A stretch of DNA of 64,000 nucleotides, taken from positions 84,998,104 through 85,062,103 of the forward strand of contig NC_088910.1 of the NCBI RefSeq assembly GCF_963576675.1, in the 5' to 3' direction. Source of the DNA: Euphorbia lathyris. Lineage: Eukaryota; Streptophyta; Magnoliopsida; Malpighiales; Euphorbiaceae. Shown here in pieces: positions 1 to 10,041 of the stretch. The notes below the pieces were generated by a model, which was not told the DNA's origin, did not search any database, and saw only the letters and a program-made list of their open reading frames with translations. The translations under genes were made by a program, and so were the position numbers. Within the stretch, counting starts at the first letter, position 1; the number at the start of each line of letters is the position of its first letter.

Positions 1-330
1 TTTCATTGGAAAATTTTGTTTATTAGAAGCTTCCATTTTGATGGATTTTCATCATAATTACCAAAAGTTTTTTTGTGGCTGAATGTATAATTTACAATCT
101 GGTGATTACTGGTGAGAAGAGAATGACATTTATCAATCTCCGGTTGTGTTCACTAAAATTAATGCAGTGAAACCTTATAATATTATGAAGAAAGATGCCA
201 CTGTCTTTACTTATTCTCTATATAATTCACAAGTTTTTGCAGGATTGGAAGTGGATTCAAAGGAAAAACATAAAACAAAAAAAACAATGGCTTTTTTCAA
301 TGAACAAGGCAAGCAGTGCACAGCTATCCT

Positions 331-2920
331 TTAGCTAATGCTGATATGTTGCTTGGCAATCCATGACTGATCTGGTTCTAGCTTTACATCTCCAATCTGT
401 TGCACCCAAAAAAATAAAAACAAATATGATATTGTCAAAGAGAAGTAAAACAAAATGCATCAGTAATGACAAATGAAACTTGTTTAGTCAGCATACCATC
501 TTACGGTTGGATAGAACAATAGCAAATAGCAATTTTGTACAATTAAAGGATTATTATACTATCCTAGGTAGTTTAATTAGGAACCCATGGAGTTAAGAAG
601 ATAAGCACATCACCCATGAAGTTTGGAGAAGTTTCAGAAGAAGTAAACAAGAAATACCTGGGCATTTTCAACGCAAACAAAGTCCTTGTAGCATGCTTCC
701 ATCTGCAAATGAGGATTCCATAGTACAGTGTCTGACCAACTGCAGCAGGCACAACAGATGGGTGAGGGAAATGTTAGAAAAGAAAATTTATACATATTAA
801 ATGAGGTCTCCAATCACGTACTTCGAGTTCTTGATGGTTATTACATCCCCCAAGCCGTTATCAAGGTGCAACACATCTGGACTGTCAAGGTAAATGCAGT
901 CTACAAACCCCGGGAAAGTGACCACATCCCTTTTAATCGGCAGAAAGAGTTAGTACAGAAATATCTCAAAGAAACGTCATTGAAAGAAATCTCATACTAT
1001 TCATTTTAGGGTACTTTTTTATGAAATGTGGCTGACCTTTCCTCTTTGCTCTCTATGGGGTTGATAGGATCTGGATCCTTATTAAGTGTCTTGCATCCTT
1101 TCAAACCTCTCACCGATGCCCCACTAACAGAAGCCTGCATCATGTCATATTAATAGAACGTTGACAGACTCATCATTTTTATCTAGGTTCAATTGCAGAA
1201 AGGAGCCATAATTTGGTCAGACCAGAATAAGAAGTGGTTTCAAGCATGTAAGGATGGTACTTACAGCAAAATACGTATGTAGAGCATTAGTAAATGAAAA
1301 AGGCTTGTTGTCTGTATTTGTAATCTTTAGTTCAGTGGAAATGCTCTTTGCATCGAGAATTATCTGAAACAAAAAGGATCAAATACTATAAGCTTGAGAG
1401 TTTATATGAATAAAAGCAACTGGAATGCATAAGAATTGCAAACTTGCATCTACCGAAATACCAATTCCGAGGTATACAACCAAGGTGTTTCAAGCGAAGG
1501 TAAATGGTGCATCCTTGAGGATAAGGGCAAAACAACTTATAATTGGCCAAATCTTAAATTTCAGTCCTTCAACTTTATTTGGTGAGATTTGGCCCCTAAA
1601 CTTTGATTTTGGTTGAAATGTACCTAAATGAATGAGCAGCACCATGAAATTAAAGTTTAGAGAAGAAAGGTTCAGGATTATGAGACCAAATCAAAGTTTA
1701 AGCTTAACATGTCTAGTGTTCATATGTCAAGGTACTGTCCATTAAAGGGTATATTTTAACAAAAACCAAAGTTCAGGGGTCAAATCTCTCAACATCAACA
1801 CTTGGGAGCCGGAAGTCACAAAAATATTTTGCCTTAGGGTAAGAGATTAAGTACCTTGTATAAAGCCTGGAAACCAAAGTCCCACATGGCACGACTATAA
1901 GGACCATCCTTGAGCAGTAGAGTTACAGCAGGATTTCCCTGCACATTCTCAGAATCTACAACGGACCAATCCATGTTTCTTGCAAATCCATGCTGTTAAG
2001 TTCACATGAATCCAAAATTCAACAAAAACCATAAAAAGATAACATAGGAAGACATTTGAAAATACTTGGAGTTCCTTGAAATGGGGAAAACACAAACATT
2101 CCTAGTGATAGAGCAAGCATGAAATGGGACCAAAAAATAATTCAATTCATTCATTTAAAAAGATGTTACCTGCTGAATTGCACCAGGTCCAAACTGTGGG
2201 AAACAATGAGGAAGCCCTCCACTAGCCCAATAGAGTAAACATACAATCAATCATATGCAGCTTGAGAAGACAAATGAATCCTTAAAAACCTAAAATGGAA
2301 GAAACAATTCAAAAGTAAGAACCTGATTGGCTTTTTCTTGTTGAATACAGCATCTGGCCTAACAAAAAGGAGGTCTTTGCCACTGGGAACTTTCCAAGAT
2401 GTGATGCAACCGCCATATAAATATATTTCTGCCTCACTGTTCAAATGAAATGAAAGGAAAAAATCAAAACTTTTATAACACAAACAACGCAATTACATTG
2501 AAGGAGTTTGAGTTACGTACTTGCCTACCGTGAGGAGAATTAAGCACAACCTTTTGTAAGCTGCCTTCACCTTCTGTGACTTTAACTCCTAAAGTTCCAG
2601 TTTCTTTACTTACACTTGCAAATGCCATTCCAGGGTATCTGTATTGTCTATATCCCCAACAAATTTCGCAAAAGAGTTAGCTTTTTTAGATTTGCAGAAA
2701 AAACTATTACCAGGAAATTGTTGAATCAATTAGAGAAAGAAATTACAGTATCAATCAATCAATCAATTAGAAATCATCAAGTACCTAATTCAAAAAATTG
2801 GAAAAAGTAGAGGAAATGTGGAAGATATTGAAGGAGGAGAGAAAGTAAGAAAACTGACCGGTTGACTTGCCGGATATTGAGGGTAGGGAGATAAGAAAAG
2901 GACATTTGAAGCATCGCCAT
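331..2920 (-). CDS. Glucose-6-phosphate 1-epimerase-like protein (aldose-1-epimerase family), 10 exons, 313 aa
   Basis: Probable interconversion of the alpha and beta anomers of glucose-6-phosphate or a related hexose-phosphate. Exons (high to low): 2859-2920, 2525-2647, 2323-2436, 2170-2221, 1855-1992, 1265-1363, 1037-1134, 822-929, 658-739, 331-396. All phases join and sum to 942 nt including TAA. Family landmarks: YLYGGCITSWKVPSGKDLLF, the GGLPHCFPQFGPGAIQQ block (His105), NALHTYF (His192, expected catalytic His), KGCKTLNKDPDP, TFPGFVDCIYLD, WNPHLQMEACYKDF and CVENAQ (Glu289, expected catalytic Glu). The N-terminal ~35 residues lack acidic residues and could be a plastid transit peptide, as in some plant homologues; this is inference. 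The start is the ATG at 2918-2920, whose exon splices in phase to the conserved domain; another in-frame ATG lies upstream in the same frame. Intron 2 has a GC donor. The protein looks intact; its exact sugar substrate cannot be read from sequence. Confidence 0.93.
2437..2524 (-). other. GC-AG intron (intron 2 of the epimerase gene)
   Basis: The donor reads CACGGTAG|GCAAGTACG and the acceptor TTTGAACAG|TGAGGC. Only the GC donor restores the conserved SPHGSEAEIYL reading across the junction. The nearby GT (GGCAA|GTACGT) would give an immediate TGA stop. AG|GCAAGT is the known strong consensus for U2-type GC introns. Confidence 0.85.
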
Positions 2921-3004
2921 AGTGAATGAATGTGTGAAGAAAAGGTCAGGTGGAGAAGCTGAATACAATGCTGTCCCTTGAAGAGGAGATCGGGTTGGTT
3001 ATAA

Positions 3005-3640
3005 CTAAACACCCGCCATATGATGGGCTTGTGTCGTTATACTCTAAGCTTGGTGTTTGATTCTAGCATATTCCCCTTTTTTTTTTTTTCTTTTTTTTTA
3101 TTACAATTAGTTCCTATTAATGAGTTTGAGACTATTATATATTTTTTTTAAATGAAGTAAAGGTCAAAATGGTACTTAAAATTGGTATATATTAAATCGA
3201 ATCAACTTGTAAAATTTTGACAATCACAATCAGTTCAATCAAAATTTTGTGAATTTGATGACTAAATTATAGCTAAAAAAAAATTAAATAATAATGGTAA
3301 CAATGTTTTTCTATTGAGGAGTTTTTCTCTGTAAGACAATTTAGTTTTTTTTTTAGGGTCCTGGGCTATAAATAAGAACCTTAAAATTCTTATTATTAGT
3401 GCTATTTTTGTTTTTCAATGCCTAAAATTTATTGATACTTTAATACTTAAATATTTAAATACATTTATCATAATATATTGTTATATTTCCAATACAATTA
3501 ATTCTCTTTTTTATTGAAAATATAAGAAAACACATGGATAATTAATGCTTATATACAACCCTTAGGGTTGTATATATCATTTGCCTTTTTTTTATAGGAA
3601 GTAAGACAGTTTAGTTTTTTCTGTTCTTTTCTTTCGCGTT
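3005..3640. other. Intergenic, AT-rich, no gene seen
   Basis: Upstream of the epimerase gene. Contains T-runs near 3074-3100 and low-complexity AT sequence. The promoter of the epimerase gene should lie at its left end, but no motif can be called firmly. Confidence 0.5.
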
Positions 3641-3644
3641 CAAT

Positions 3645-4410
3645 CATGGATTCTATAAGTAATAACCTTGTAAGAAAAATGTGATATTGGGTGATCGTTG
3701 GTAATGATGATGTTGAGGTGGAACCAAAACCGCATAGCTGGGGGCTCATCGGTCAATTTCTTATAGATCACGAAATAAAAATTCCTATGATGAAGAATAC
3801 TATGACAGATTTATGGCGCCCATCAAGAGGTATGTGCATCACTGAGCTATGATCTAACATATTTGTTTTTTTAGTTCTTCCATCTTCTAGAACGTAAACG
3901 GGTGGTGAAAGGTGGACCATGGATGTTCGAGCAAAATCTCCTGTTTTTGAACCCTAATGTAGAACTCTCAACAACATAATTTTGGTTAAGATTCATGAGT
4001 TTCCAGTCAAATCTATGTTGGAGAAGGTAGCGGCTCATATTGGAAATTATATGCATAAGTTTATAGAAGCGGATTTCAATAATCAACAAGCTAATAATTC
4101 GGATTTCTAGAGAAAAGTGTATAAATTAGTTGTTCCTCCTAAAGTTAAAGATTTAATTTGGCGTTTTATCACTTCTTGCATTCTAATTAGAACAACTCTT
4201 AAAGCTCGACAAAATCCAGTCTCAGAGGTTTGTGCTCCATGTGGTCTCTTTGATGGAAATGCTTATCATGTTCTTATTGAGTGTACAATTGCAAAACAAC
4301 TTGTTTGGAGTAACTATTCTTCATCGACGAGAGTAATTTTTAGAGCCGTCACCACTTCTTCTTTTTTTATCTCGGTGGAACCAGTGTCATATATACAAGA
4401 CTTGTGTGCT
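3645..4410 (+). pseudogene. Degenerate LINE: DUF4283-type ORF1 piece joined to RT zinc-binding tail
   Basis: Read across frames, 3700-3960 gives DUF4283-like text (SWGLIGQFLIDHEIKIPMMK, then LWRPSRGMC and GGPWMFEQNLL), and 3980-4085 continues with VKIHEFPVKSMLEKVAAHIG. From about 4110 the frame reads KVYKLVVPPKVKDLIWRF, then CAPCGLFDGNAYHVLIEC, the pattern of the reverse-transcriptase zinc-binding domain (zf-RVT) at the far end of plant LINE ORF2. Stops and frameshifts interrupt both halves. The endonuclease and reverse transcriptase that should lie between them are missing, so this is an internally deleted relic and not a gene. I am confident of the class and unsure of exact ends. Confidence 0.7.
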
Positions 4411-5460
4411 CCCTAATCAACTATCAACTGATATTTTCTTGATTTTTACTGGAGCTGTAATCAAACTTGAATCAAATTTTGGCTTGTTTATGCTCGATTC
4501 ATTATAAAATTAGCGAGCTCGAGCTCAAAACCCTTTTCATGAGCAGTTCGGGAGATACTCGTTTATTTGTTCACGAGTTTTGCTTGAAAATAGCTCATTA
4601 ATTTTGTTCATGGTTTTTACTCGTGAACAACTCATTAATTATGTTCATTTTTAAATTTCTTAACGAAAAAACTGTATAGTTTTGAAACTTATGAAACTAA
4701 AATTTCATATAAAACTATGTAGTTTACATTTCTCTCTTTATAAAAATACTATTATTAAAGAAGTTGAACAAAACTTACTCACGATCGTGTTCATAAATAT
4801 TATAATTGAGCTTGTTCATAAACCTATAATTGAACTTTCAAGATAAGTTTCACTGTATTCAATCTCGACTCATTTATAAATAGATTTATAAGTCAAGTCT
4901 AAAATGATCAACCTTTTATCGAGCCAAACACTGAATCACTTGTGAATGACTCAGTTCATTTGTATCCTTATTTTTTTTATTAAACACTAATGTACTATTC
5001 ATTTGGAACCGAACAACCAATAACACACCTTTAAAAAGATAAACCAAAATCTATTAAATTCCACCAATAAAATACATACTTTGTTGGTTTAATTTATTTT
5101 GCTGTTGGAAAAGCTGGAATTCTATAATATTAAAAAAAAAACTAATTTTTAACAAACAACATTTCAGCAATTAAATATTTAAAACTCATGAATTTTAATA
5201 TAAAAGTGATACAAGAAAAAAAGAAAATGAAATAAATAAAAAAAACTCTCAAAAATATGTGACAAAAGAAAATCATAGATTTAAAGTTTTTTTTTTTTTT
5301 TTTTTTGAAGAAAACCATATTGTTGAGAGTTTTAAAGTATTTTTTGATGTAAAAAAAATACGATAGTAATCCGAATAGCAGAAGAAATTATCCACTTGCT
5401 TAACTAACGGACTTGAATATCGTATCATAGCGACTTTTATGGAACCGCCTGAAAGTTTCC
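4411..5460. other. Intergenic AT-rich sequence, no gene seen
   Basis: Contains a GAGCTCGAGCTC palindrome near 4514 and scattered GTTCA/TGAAC motifs that look like an old, undefined repeat, then poly-T and poly-A tracts (about 5286-5307). No coding frame is supported. Confidence 0.4.
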
Positions 5461-5568
5461 TTCTTCTTCTTCTTCATAACAACCTTCTTCTTCTTCTTCC
5501 TCGCCGACTAACAAAACCCTTCTTCTTTCTCAACTATAATCAATTGAATTTGATTGTGTTAAAAAAAC

Positions 5569-5971
5569 ATGGAAATCGATGAGCGAGAAATCTGCTGTCA
5601 TCTGACGCCACTAGAGAAAGTAGAAGCGGAAGATGAATCAGCTCCTTGCAGTATGTTTTCCATTGAAGTTTTTGCAAGCTTCATGCCCCAGGTTGATGAA
5701 TCAGCCATGGAAGAAGACGAAACAGAGCTTTATGAATCAGAATGCGACATTATCAAGGACAAATTCGTAGTTGAACGCGACAAGTTGTTGGGTGAAGAAA
5801 CGTCGTGGGAAAGCATACGAGAAATCCTAGTGAAAATGAAAGTTCCTGTTCAGAGTTATGGTGGAAAGAATAGTAAGCTTTGTTCGGCAGATGGCAAGAA
5901 ATAAAAGGTATATGGCTCGGAAAGTTGTTCATCTCAGACTGGAAATTGATGTTCCTCCTCCATATTATTAG
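5569..5971 (+). pseudogene. Small acidic single-exon gene of unknown family, apparently frameshifted near codon 97
   Basis: The ATG at 5569 follows a CT-rich leader (5460-5530, repeated CTTCTT) that looks like a plant 5' UTR. The open frame runs 111 codons to TAA at 5902-5904. It is acidic (runs such as MEEDETELYESECD) and has a probable helix VVERDKLLGEETSWESIREI. From about 5855 the +1 frame becomes the more protein-like one: VERIVSFVRQMARNKRYM, then ARKVVHLRLEIDVPPPYY, ending at TAG 5969-5971. Together the two frames would make about 134 residues, so one extra base around 5850-5860 is the simplest explanation. No RING, kinase or membrane segment is visible and I do not recognise the family. 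It could be a recent pseudogene, a sequencing error, or a true shorter protein with a shifted tail. Confidence 0.5.
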
Positions 5972-6526
5972 TTCAAACAATATATTTTCTCTTATTATCT
6001 AAAATCCCAATATCTTTCTAGAGTTGAGTATCTCATTCAACAATTTGTATTTTTTTTTTTTGAAGAAAACAATTTGTATTTTTAACACAAGTTTCATCTT
6101 CAATTTCTATAGATTGTGTTAAAATTGAAATTTCCAAAAAAAAATTCTTTTTTTTTTTTGGAATTTTTTTTTTTGAAATATAAGAAGTTATAAATGTTAC
6201 TAAATAATAACATATTATAAACTAAAGTTAAACATTTTTTTATACAACTGAGCAAATGTTATGAATATAATATAGGATAAATCACAATATATAATGGCTT
6301 ATGGTGCTGTTAGCGTATTATATTATCTTTTTGGTTAGCTGATTGTTAACAGATTTTTGTGTAAAATGACAAATAAGAACATGATAAAACATTTATTTAG
6401 AATTAAAGAGTATTAATTAGGGATAAAAATGTTCATACAACAATAAGCTAATTGAAAAAACTATTCAATGAGCTTTTTCAAAATTAGTTTTTTTTTCCTC
6501 AATAAGCTCTTTCAGACATCTGTTTA
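5972..6526. other. Intergenic AT-rich sequence, no gene seen
   Basis: Long T and A runs (6050-6170) and low-complexity sequence between the small gene and the foldback element. Nothing supportable as coding. Confidence 0.5.
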
Positions 6527-7640
6527 GGGTAAATTAGTGTACAACCAAAATTTTGTCACACTAAACCGTACGAATTTCAAGTGACCTCTCATTAAAGTGT
6601 ACAACCGATTTTTATGACCGGTCAAAGTTGCCACATCATCATTTTTCATTATAGCATTTAAAAAACTGGGACTCACTCTTTATAGAATTATTAAAATAGC
6701 CTTATCCCTTGTAAATTTACTAAATTACTTTCATCTTCTTCCTTCAACCCCTCCCTCCCTCTCTCTCTCCATTTCTCTCTCTCACTCCCTCTCTCTACCA
6801 TTTGCAGTCATGAAGACAGCAAATTCTCAATCATCATTTCTCTCTCACTCCTCTCTCTCTCCCATTAACAAAAGATGAACTTTTACTAAAATGGTGAAAC
6901 AAATCATCTTTTTTTTTTATTGATAACCCCATCATGCAATTTAATTTAATTTAATTCACGCGTTTTCGATTTGTGTTGTTACTGTTTGTTTCTCCTTTAA
7001 TTACTCTGCTTCTTCGTACCAAAAACTGTTTCTTAGTTGTGGATTCTCCGTTGGAGGAAAACAACTCATCAGTTTCCGCTAATCGATTCCTATTTATTTC
7101 CCTTTTTCTGTGAGTTTCTTTTGGTTATCTTTTCCCCAATATTCTTTGGGATTCTTTTGCTTTTAAGCCTTCTTTGTAACAAATCGCACGATCTCAATAC
7201 TCTCGATTCCGTATTTGCTGGTTTCACGTACCCACCTGGCCAAAAAACGGTTACTTCCTCTCTCCTATCTTTTTCCATAAACCCCTTCCAGAAGAAATTA
7301 ACGAATAAGAGTTAAGTTGCAACAAGAAACAAACCATTTACACTGACTTCAAATGGTAGAGAGAGAGGGGTTGAAGGAAGAAGATGAGGCTAATTTAGTA
7401 AATTTACAAGGGATAAGGCTATTTTAGTAATTCTATAAAAAGTGGGTCCCACTTTTTTTAATACTATAATGAAAAATGATGATGTGGCAACTTTGACCAG
7501 TGTTGACCGGTCATAAAAACCGGTTGTACACTTTAGTGGGAGGTCACCTGAAGTTCGTACGATTTAGTGTGACAAAATTTTGGTTGTACACCAAAGTGTG
7601 ATTTATGGTAAATATTGTACACCATGTATGTAATTTACCC
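6527..7640. mobile_element. Non-autonomous Mutator-like foldback element, copy 1 (1114 bp)
   Basis: Begins GGGTAAATTA and ends TAATTTACCC. The terminal inverted repeats extend inward well over 100 bp: GTGTACAACC, TGACCGGTCA and TGATGATGTGGCAAC or their complements occur on both sides, followed by CT-rich (6735-6860) and GA-rich (7355-7385) arms. Flanks are CATCTGTTTA on the left (6517-6526) and CCTCTGTTTA on the right (7641-7650), a 10-bp target duplication with one mismatch. The centre (about 6890-7330) is unique and could be captured host sequence, but no protein family is recognisable. No transposase is present. The duplication length and long TIRs fit Mutator-like elements. Confidence 0.82.
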
Positions 7641-7650
7641 CCTCTGTTTA

Positions 7651-8720
7651 CCATCTTTGTCAAACTTATTTTTTTCCCTCTTCTATTCTTTTTCCAAACA
7701 TCACTTTTTCCCCTCTAATTCTCCTTTTAATTCTATATTTATCTTTCTAACTCAAGTTATAAACAATAAAACAATGGAGAATTAGAGCTTGATGATGATC
7801 TCATCAAAGCTCGGAAATGTGCTGAACTATGAGTTCAAAGCTGGCATCTTTGAGAAAAAAATTTCTTCATTCACCATCCACCTTTTCATGTCACTAGAAG
7901 GCATGCGTATTTTAGGAAAAGGTTTGATCTTTTCCATGGTATCTCCAAATTCATTAAACTTGCACGCTGGATACCAATCACTATAGCGCTTAAAATTGAT
8001 AAGCGAAGGGGATGGTCACATCGATGTATCAGTTCAAAGGGAGGCCCAAGTTCCTTTCTAATTATTGGCTTGAGGATGGGTGCTCTATTAAACCTGTAAG
8101 GGATGACACTGAAAATTTTATGGCCGAAGTGTGTCCATGATTCAATCGAAAAGTATCACGCGGCTAACACCCTCAATCATCATAATGTTAATCACATGAT
8201 GTCCAAGTTTATAATTTCTGAGCAAATCAAGTGCCATCAGTCTGTTTTGGAGGACTTTGAATTTGAGGCATCTCATTTGTGACTTCAGGGCGGCGATAAT
8301 CCCATTGTTTTATTATTTATACCTTAAGTTAGAGAAAGAAATGGATAATTAAAGAGAGAGAGAGAGAAGGGCCATAGGAGTACCCCGGGAGAAAAACCAG
8401 AGCAACAAATGTCAAGCATACGACCATGCTGCCCGTTTTCATTTCATGGAAGTCTCCTGCAGAGGAAAGAGATAGAAAGAGTGATGTTTGGAAAAAAAAT
8501 GGAGAAGAGAAAAACTAAGTGAAAAAGATGGATGAATTCCACTTTATATTAAATGATGAGTTAAAAATTGGTGATACGTCAGGTTGACTGGTTTGACTGG
8601 AAACTCATAATAAGGTTGTAGAGTTTTATATAAAAATATAAAAATTGTACACTAAAATATGAAATAGTAAAACTTATATACCATATATGTAATTTATCAA
8701 AATAATATTGTAATAAATAA
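7651..8720. repeat. Degenerate third relative of the foldback family
   Basis: The right end at about 8560-8697 resembles the family terminus (TTGTACACTA followed by CATATATGTAATTTATC). An internal inverted repeat pairs TTTCCAAACATCACT near 7691-7705 with its complement near 8481-8495, and GA-rich sequence lies at 8350-8370. No matching left terminus or target duplication was found, so it is probably truncated by, or at, the copy to its left. No gene is visible in 7651-8720. Confidence 0.45.
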
Positions 8721-8879
8721 AGACCACATTTTCGGTAAACAAGTGAGCAAATAGTGTTTTAATCCACTCTGAATATGTGGACATAACGAGTGAATCATAT
8801 CATTTTAATAATAAGAATAAATTGCAGGAAACTAATCTATTGTACAAATGAGACAAGTTCTAATATATTAAACCAAAAA

Positions 8880-9110
8880 CAAACAAACATCCTAATAATC
8901 CTAGGTTGAAAAGGTCCACCCATCTACTCTTCTTGGCTCCATGGGATCCCAATGTCTGACCTCAAAGTGGAAAAAAATCAAAGTAGTTTGCATAGAAGCA
9001 TATTTTTATTCATAAAATTGAAAAAGCACCTCAAAAATTACATTAATTTCCATAAAGAAGCAAAAGAAAAGTGACCAAACCTGACCAAAAAAAAAACAAG
9101 CTAATTAATT
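8880..9110. repeat. Extra copy of the terpene synthase 3' flank
   Basis: 8880-9110 is closely similar to 9830-10000, which lies immediately downstream of the terpene synthase stop. Shared blocks include CATAGAAGCAT, AAATTACATTAATTTCC-like and ACAAGCTAATTAATTAA, in the same order and orientation. This is a direct duplication of a 3' UTR or flank. Confidence 0.65.
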
Positions 9111-9484
9111 AAACATTTGAAAATGCATAACACCACTTCAGTCTTCAAAAGAGAATATACTGAATCTCATATGTCTTCAAAAAAAAAAAAAATACTGAAT
9201 CTAAAAAGAGAAATACAGTCTAATTCACTAACTAGTTAACTGCTCTATTTGTAAAGAAAGCTAATATTTCAATTTTTATTCTGTAGCATACTATACTGAT
9301 AAAATTAAGAAGGAGAAAGCGTGAGTCGTAAGAAAATTAATTTATCAATTATGAAGTCTAAAATCATCTAGAGTCCAGCTCAATAATCAATCAGATGCAT
9401 AACATTTGATGATCTCTTAATGAATTTTTCCTTGATTTGTTGTTCCATATATATTTGGTCTAAACTTTAAAGATTCATTTGAGC

Positions 9485-9640
9485 TTTCTAAAAGTTTGAA
9501 ATGGCCTTATATTTTTATTCAATTGCATTCAATAACTTTATATTTTTATTCAACTGCATTCAATAATCACTTATTATTGTCCATATTTGTGTCCAATTAC
9601 ATTCAATAATTCCTTATTTTTGTCCAATTGCATTCAATTG
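9485..9640. repeat. Imperfect tandem repeat, CAATTGCATTCAATAA-like units
   Basis: About four units built around TTTTTATTCAATTGCATTC follow each other between 9500 and 9640 with drifted spacers. It lies between the two copies of the terpene synthase flank. No coding content. Confidence 0.55.
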
Positions 9641-10041
9641 CCCCATTAAATTTTCAAAAGTTTCTAATTATTTGTCTATTTGGCATTTTTTTTGACACGT
9701 GATAGAACATGTCCTATTTTCTGCATCCAATAAATTCTATTGATAAATAAAAAATTATTAAATATAATTAGATAAAAATAATCAGTTATATATATTTTTT
9801 GAAAGTTGAAAGACAATCGAAATACAAACTAACAAATGTATTAAGCCAACATTCTAATAATGATTACCTCAAAGGCAAGAAAAAAACAAAGTAGTGTTCA
9901 TAGAAGCATTTTTTTATTCATAAGATTGAAAAAGCATGTCAAAGATTACATTAATTTCCAAAGCAAAGCAGACAAAAACAAGCTAATTAATTAAACTAGA
10001 ACACATAAGATATGATAATCTTCCTTAATTTGTTGTCATCA

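Noticed and set aside
728..1009. 93-codon plus-strand ORF
   Set aside because: It is the antisense shadow of exons 8-9 of the epimerase gene, whose conserved protein reads on the minus strand.
7037..7315. 92-codon plus-strand ORF as a gene
   Set aside because: It lies in the centre of the foldback element, is rich in F/L from AT-rich sequence, and has no recognisable domain. Kept only as possible captured sequence.
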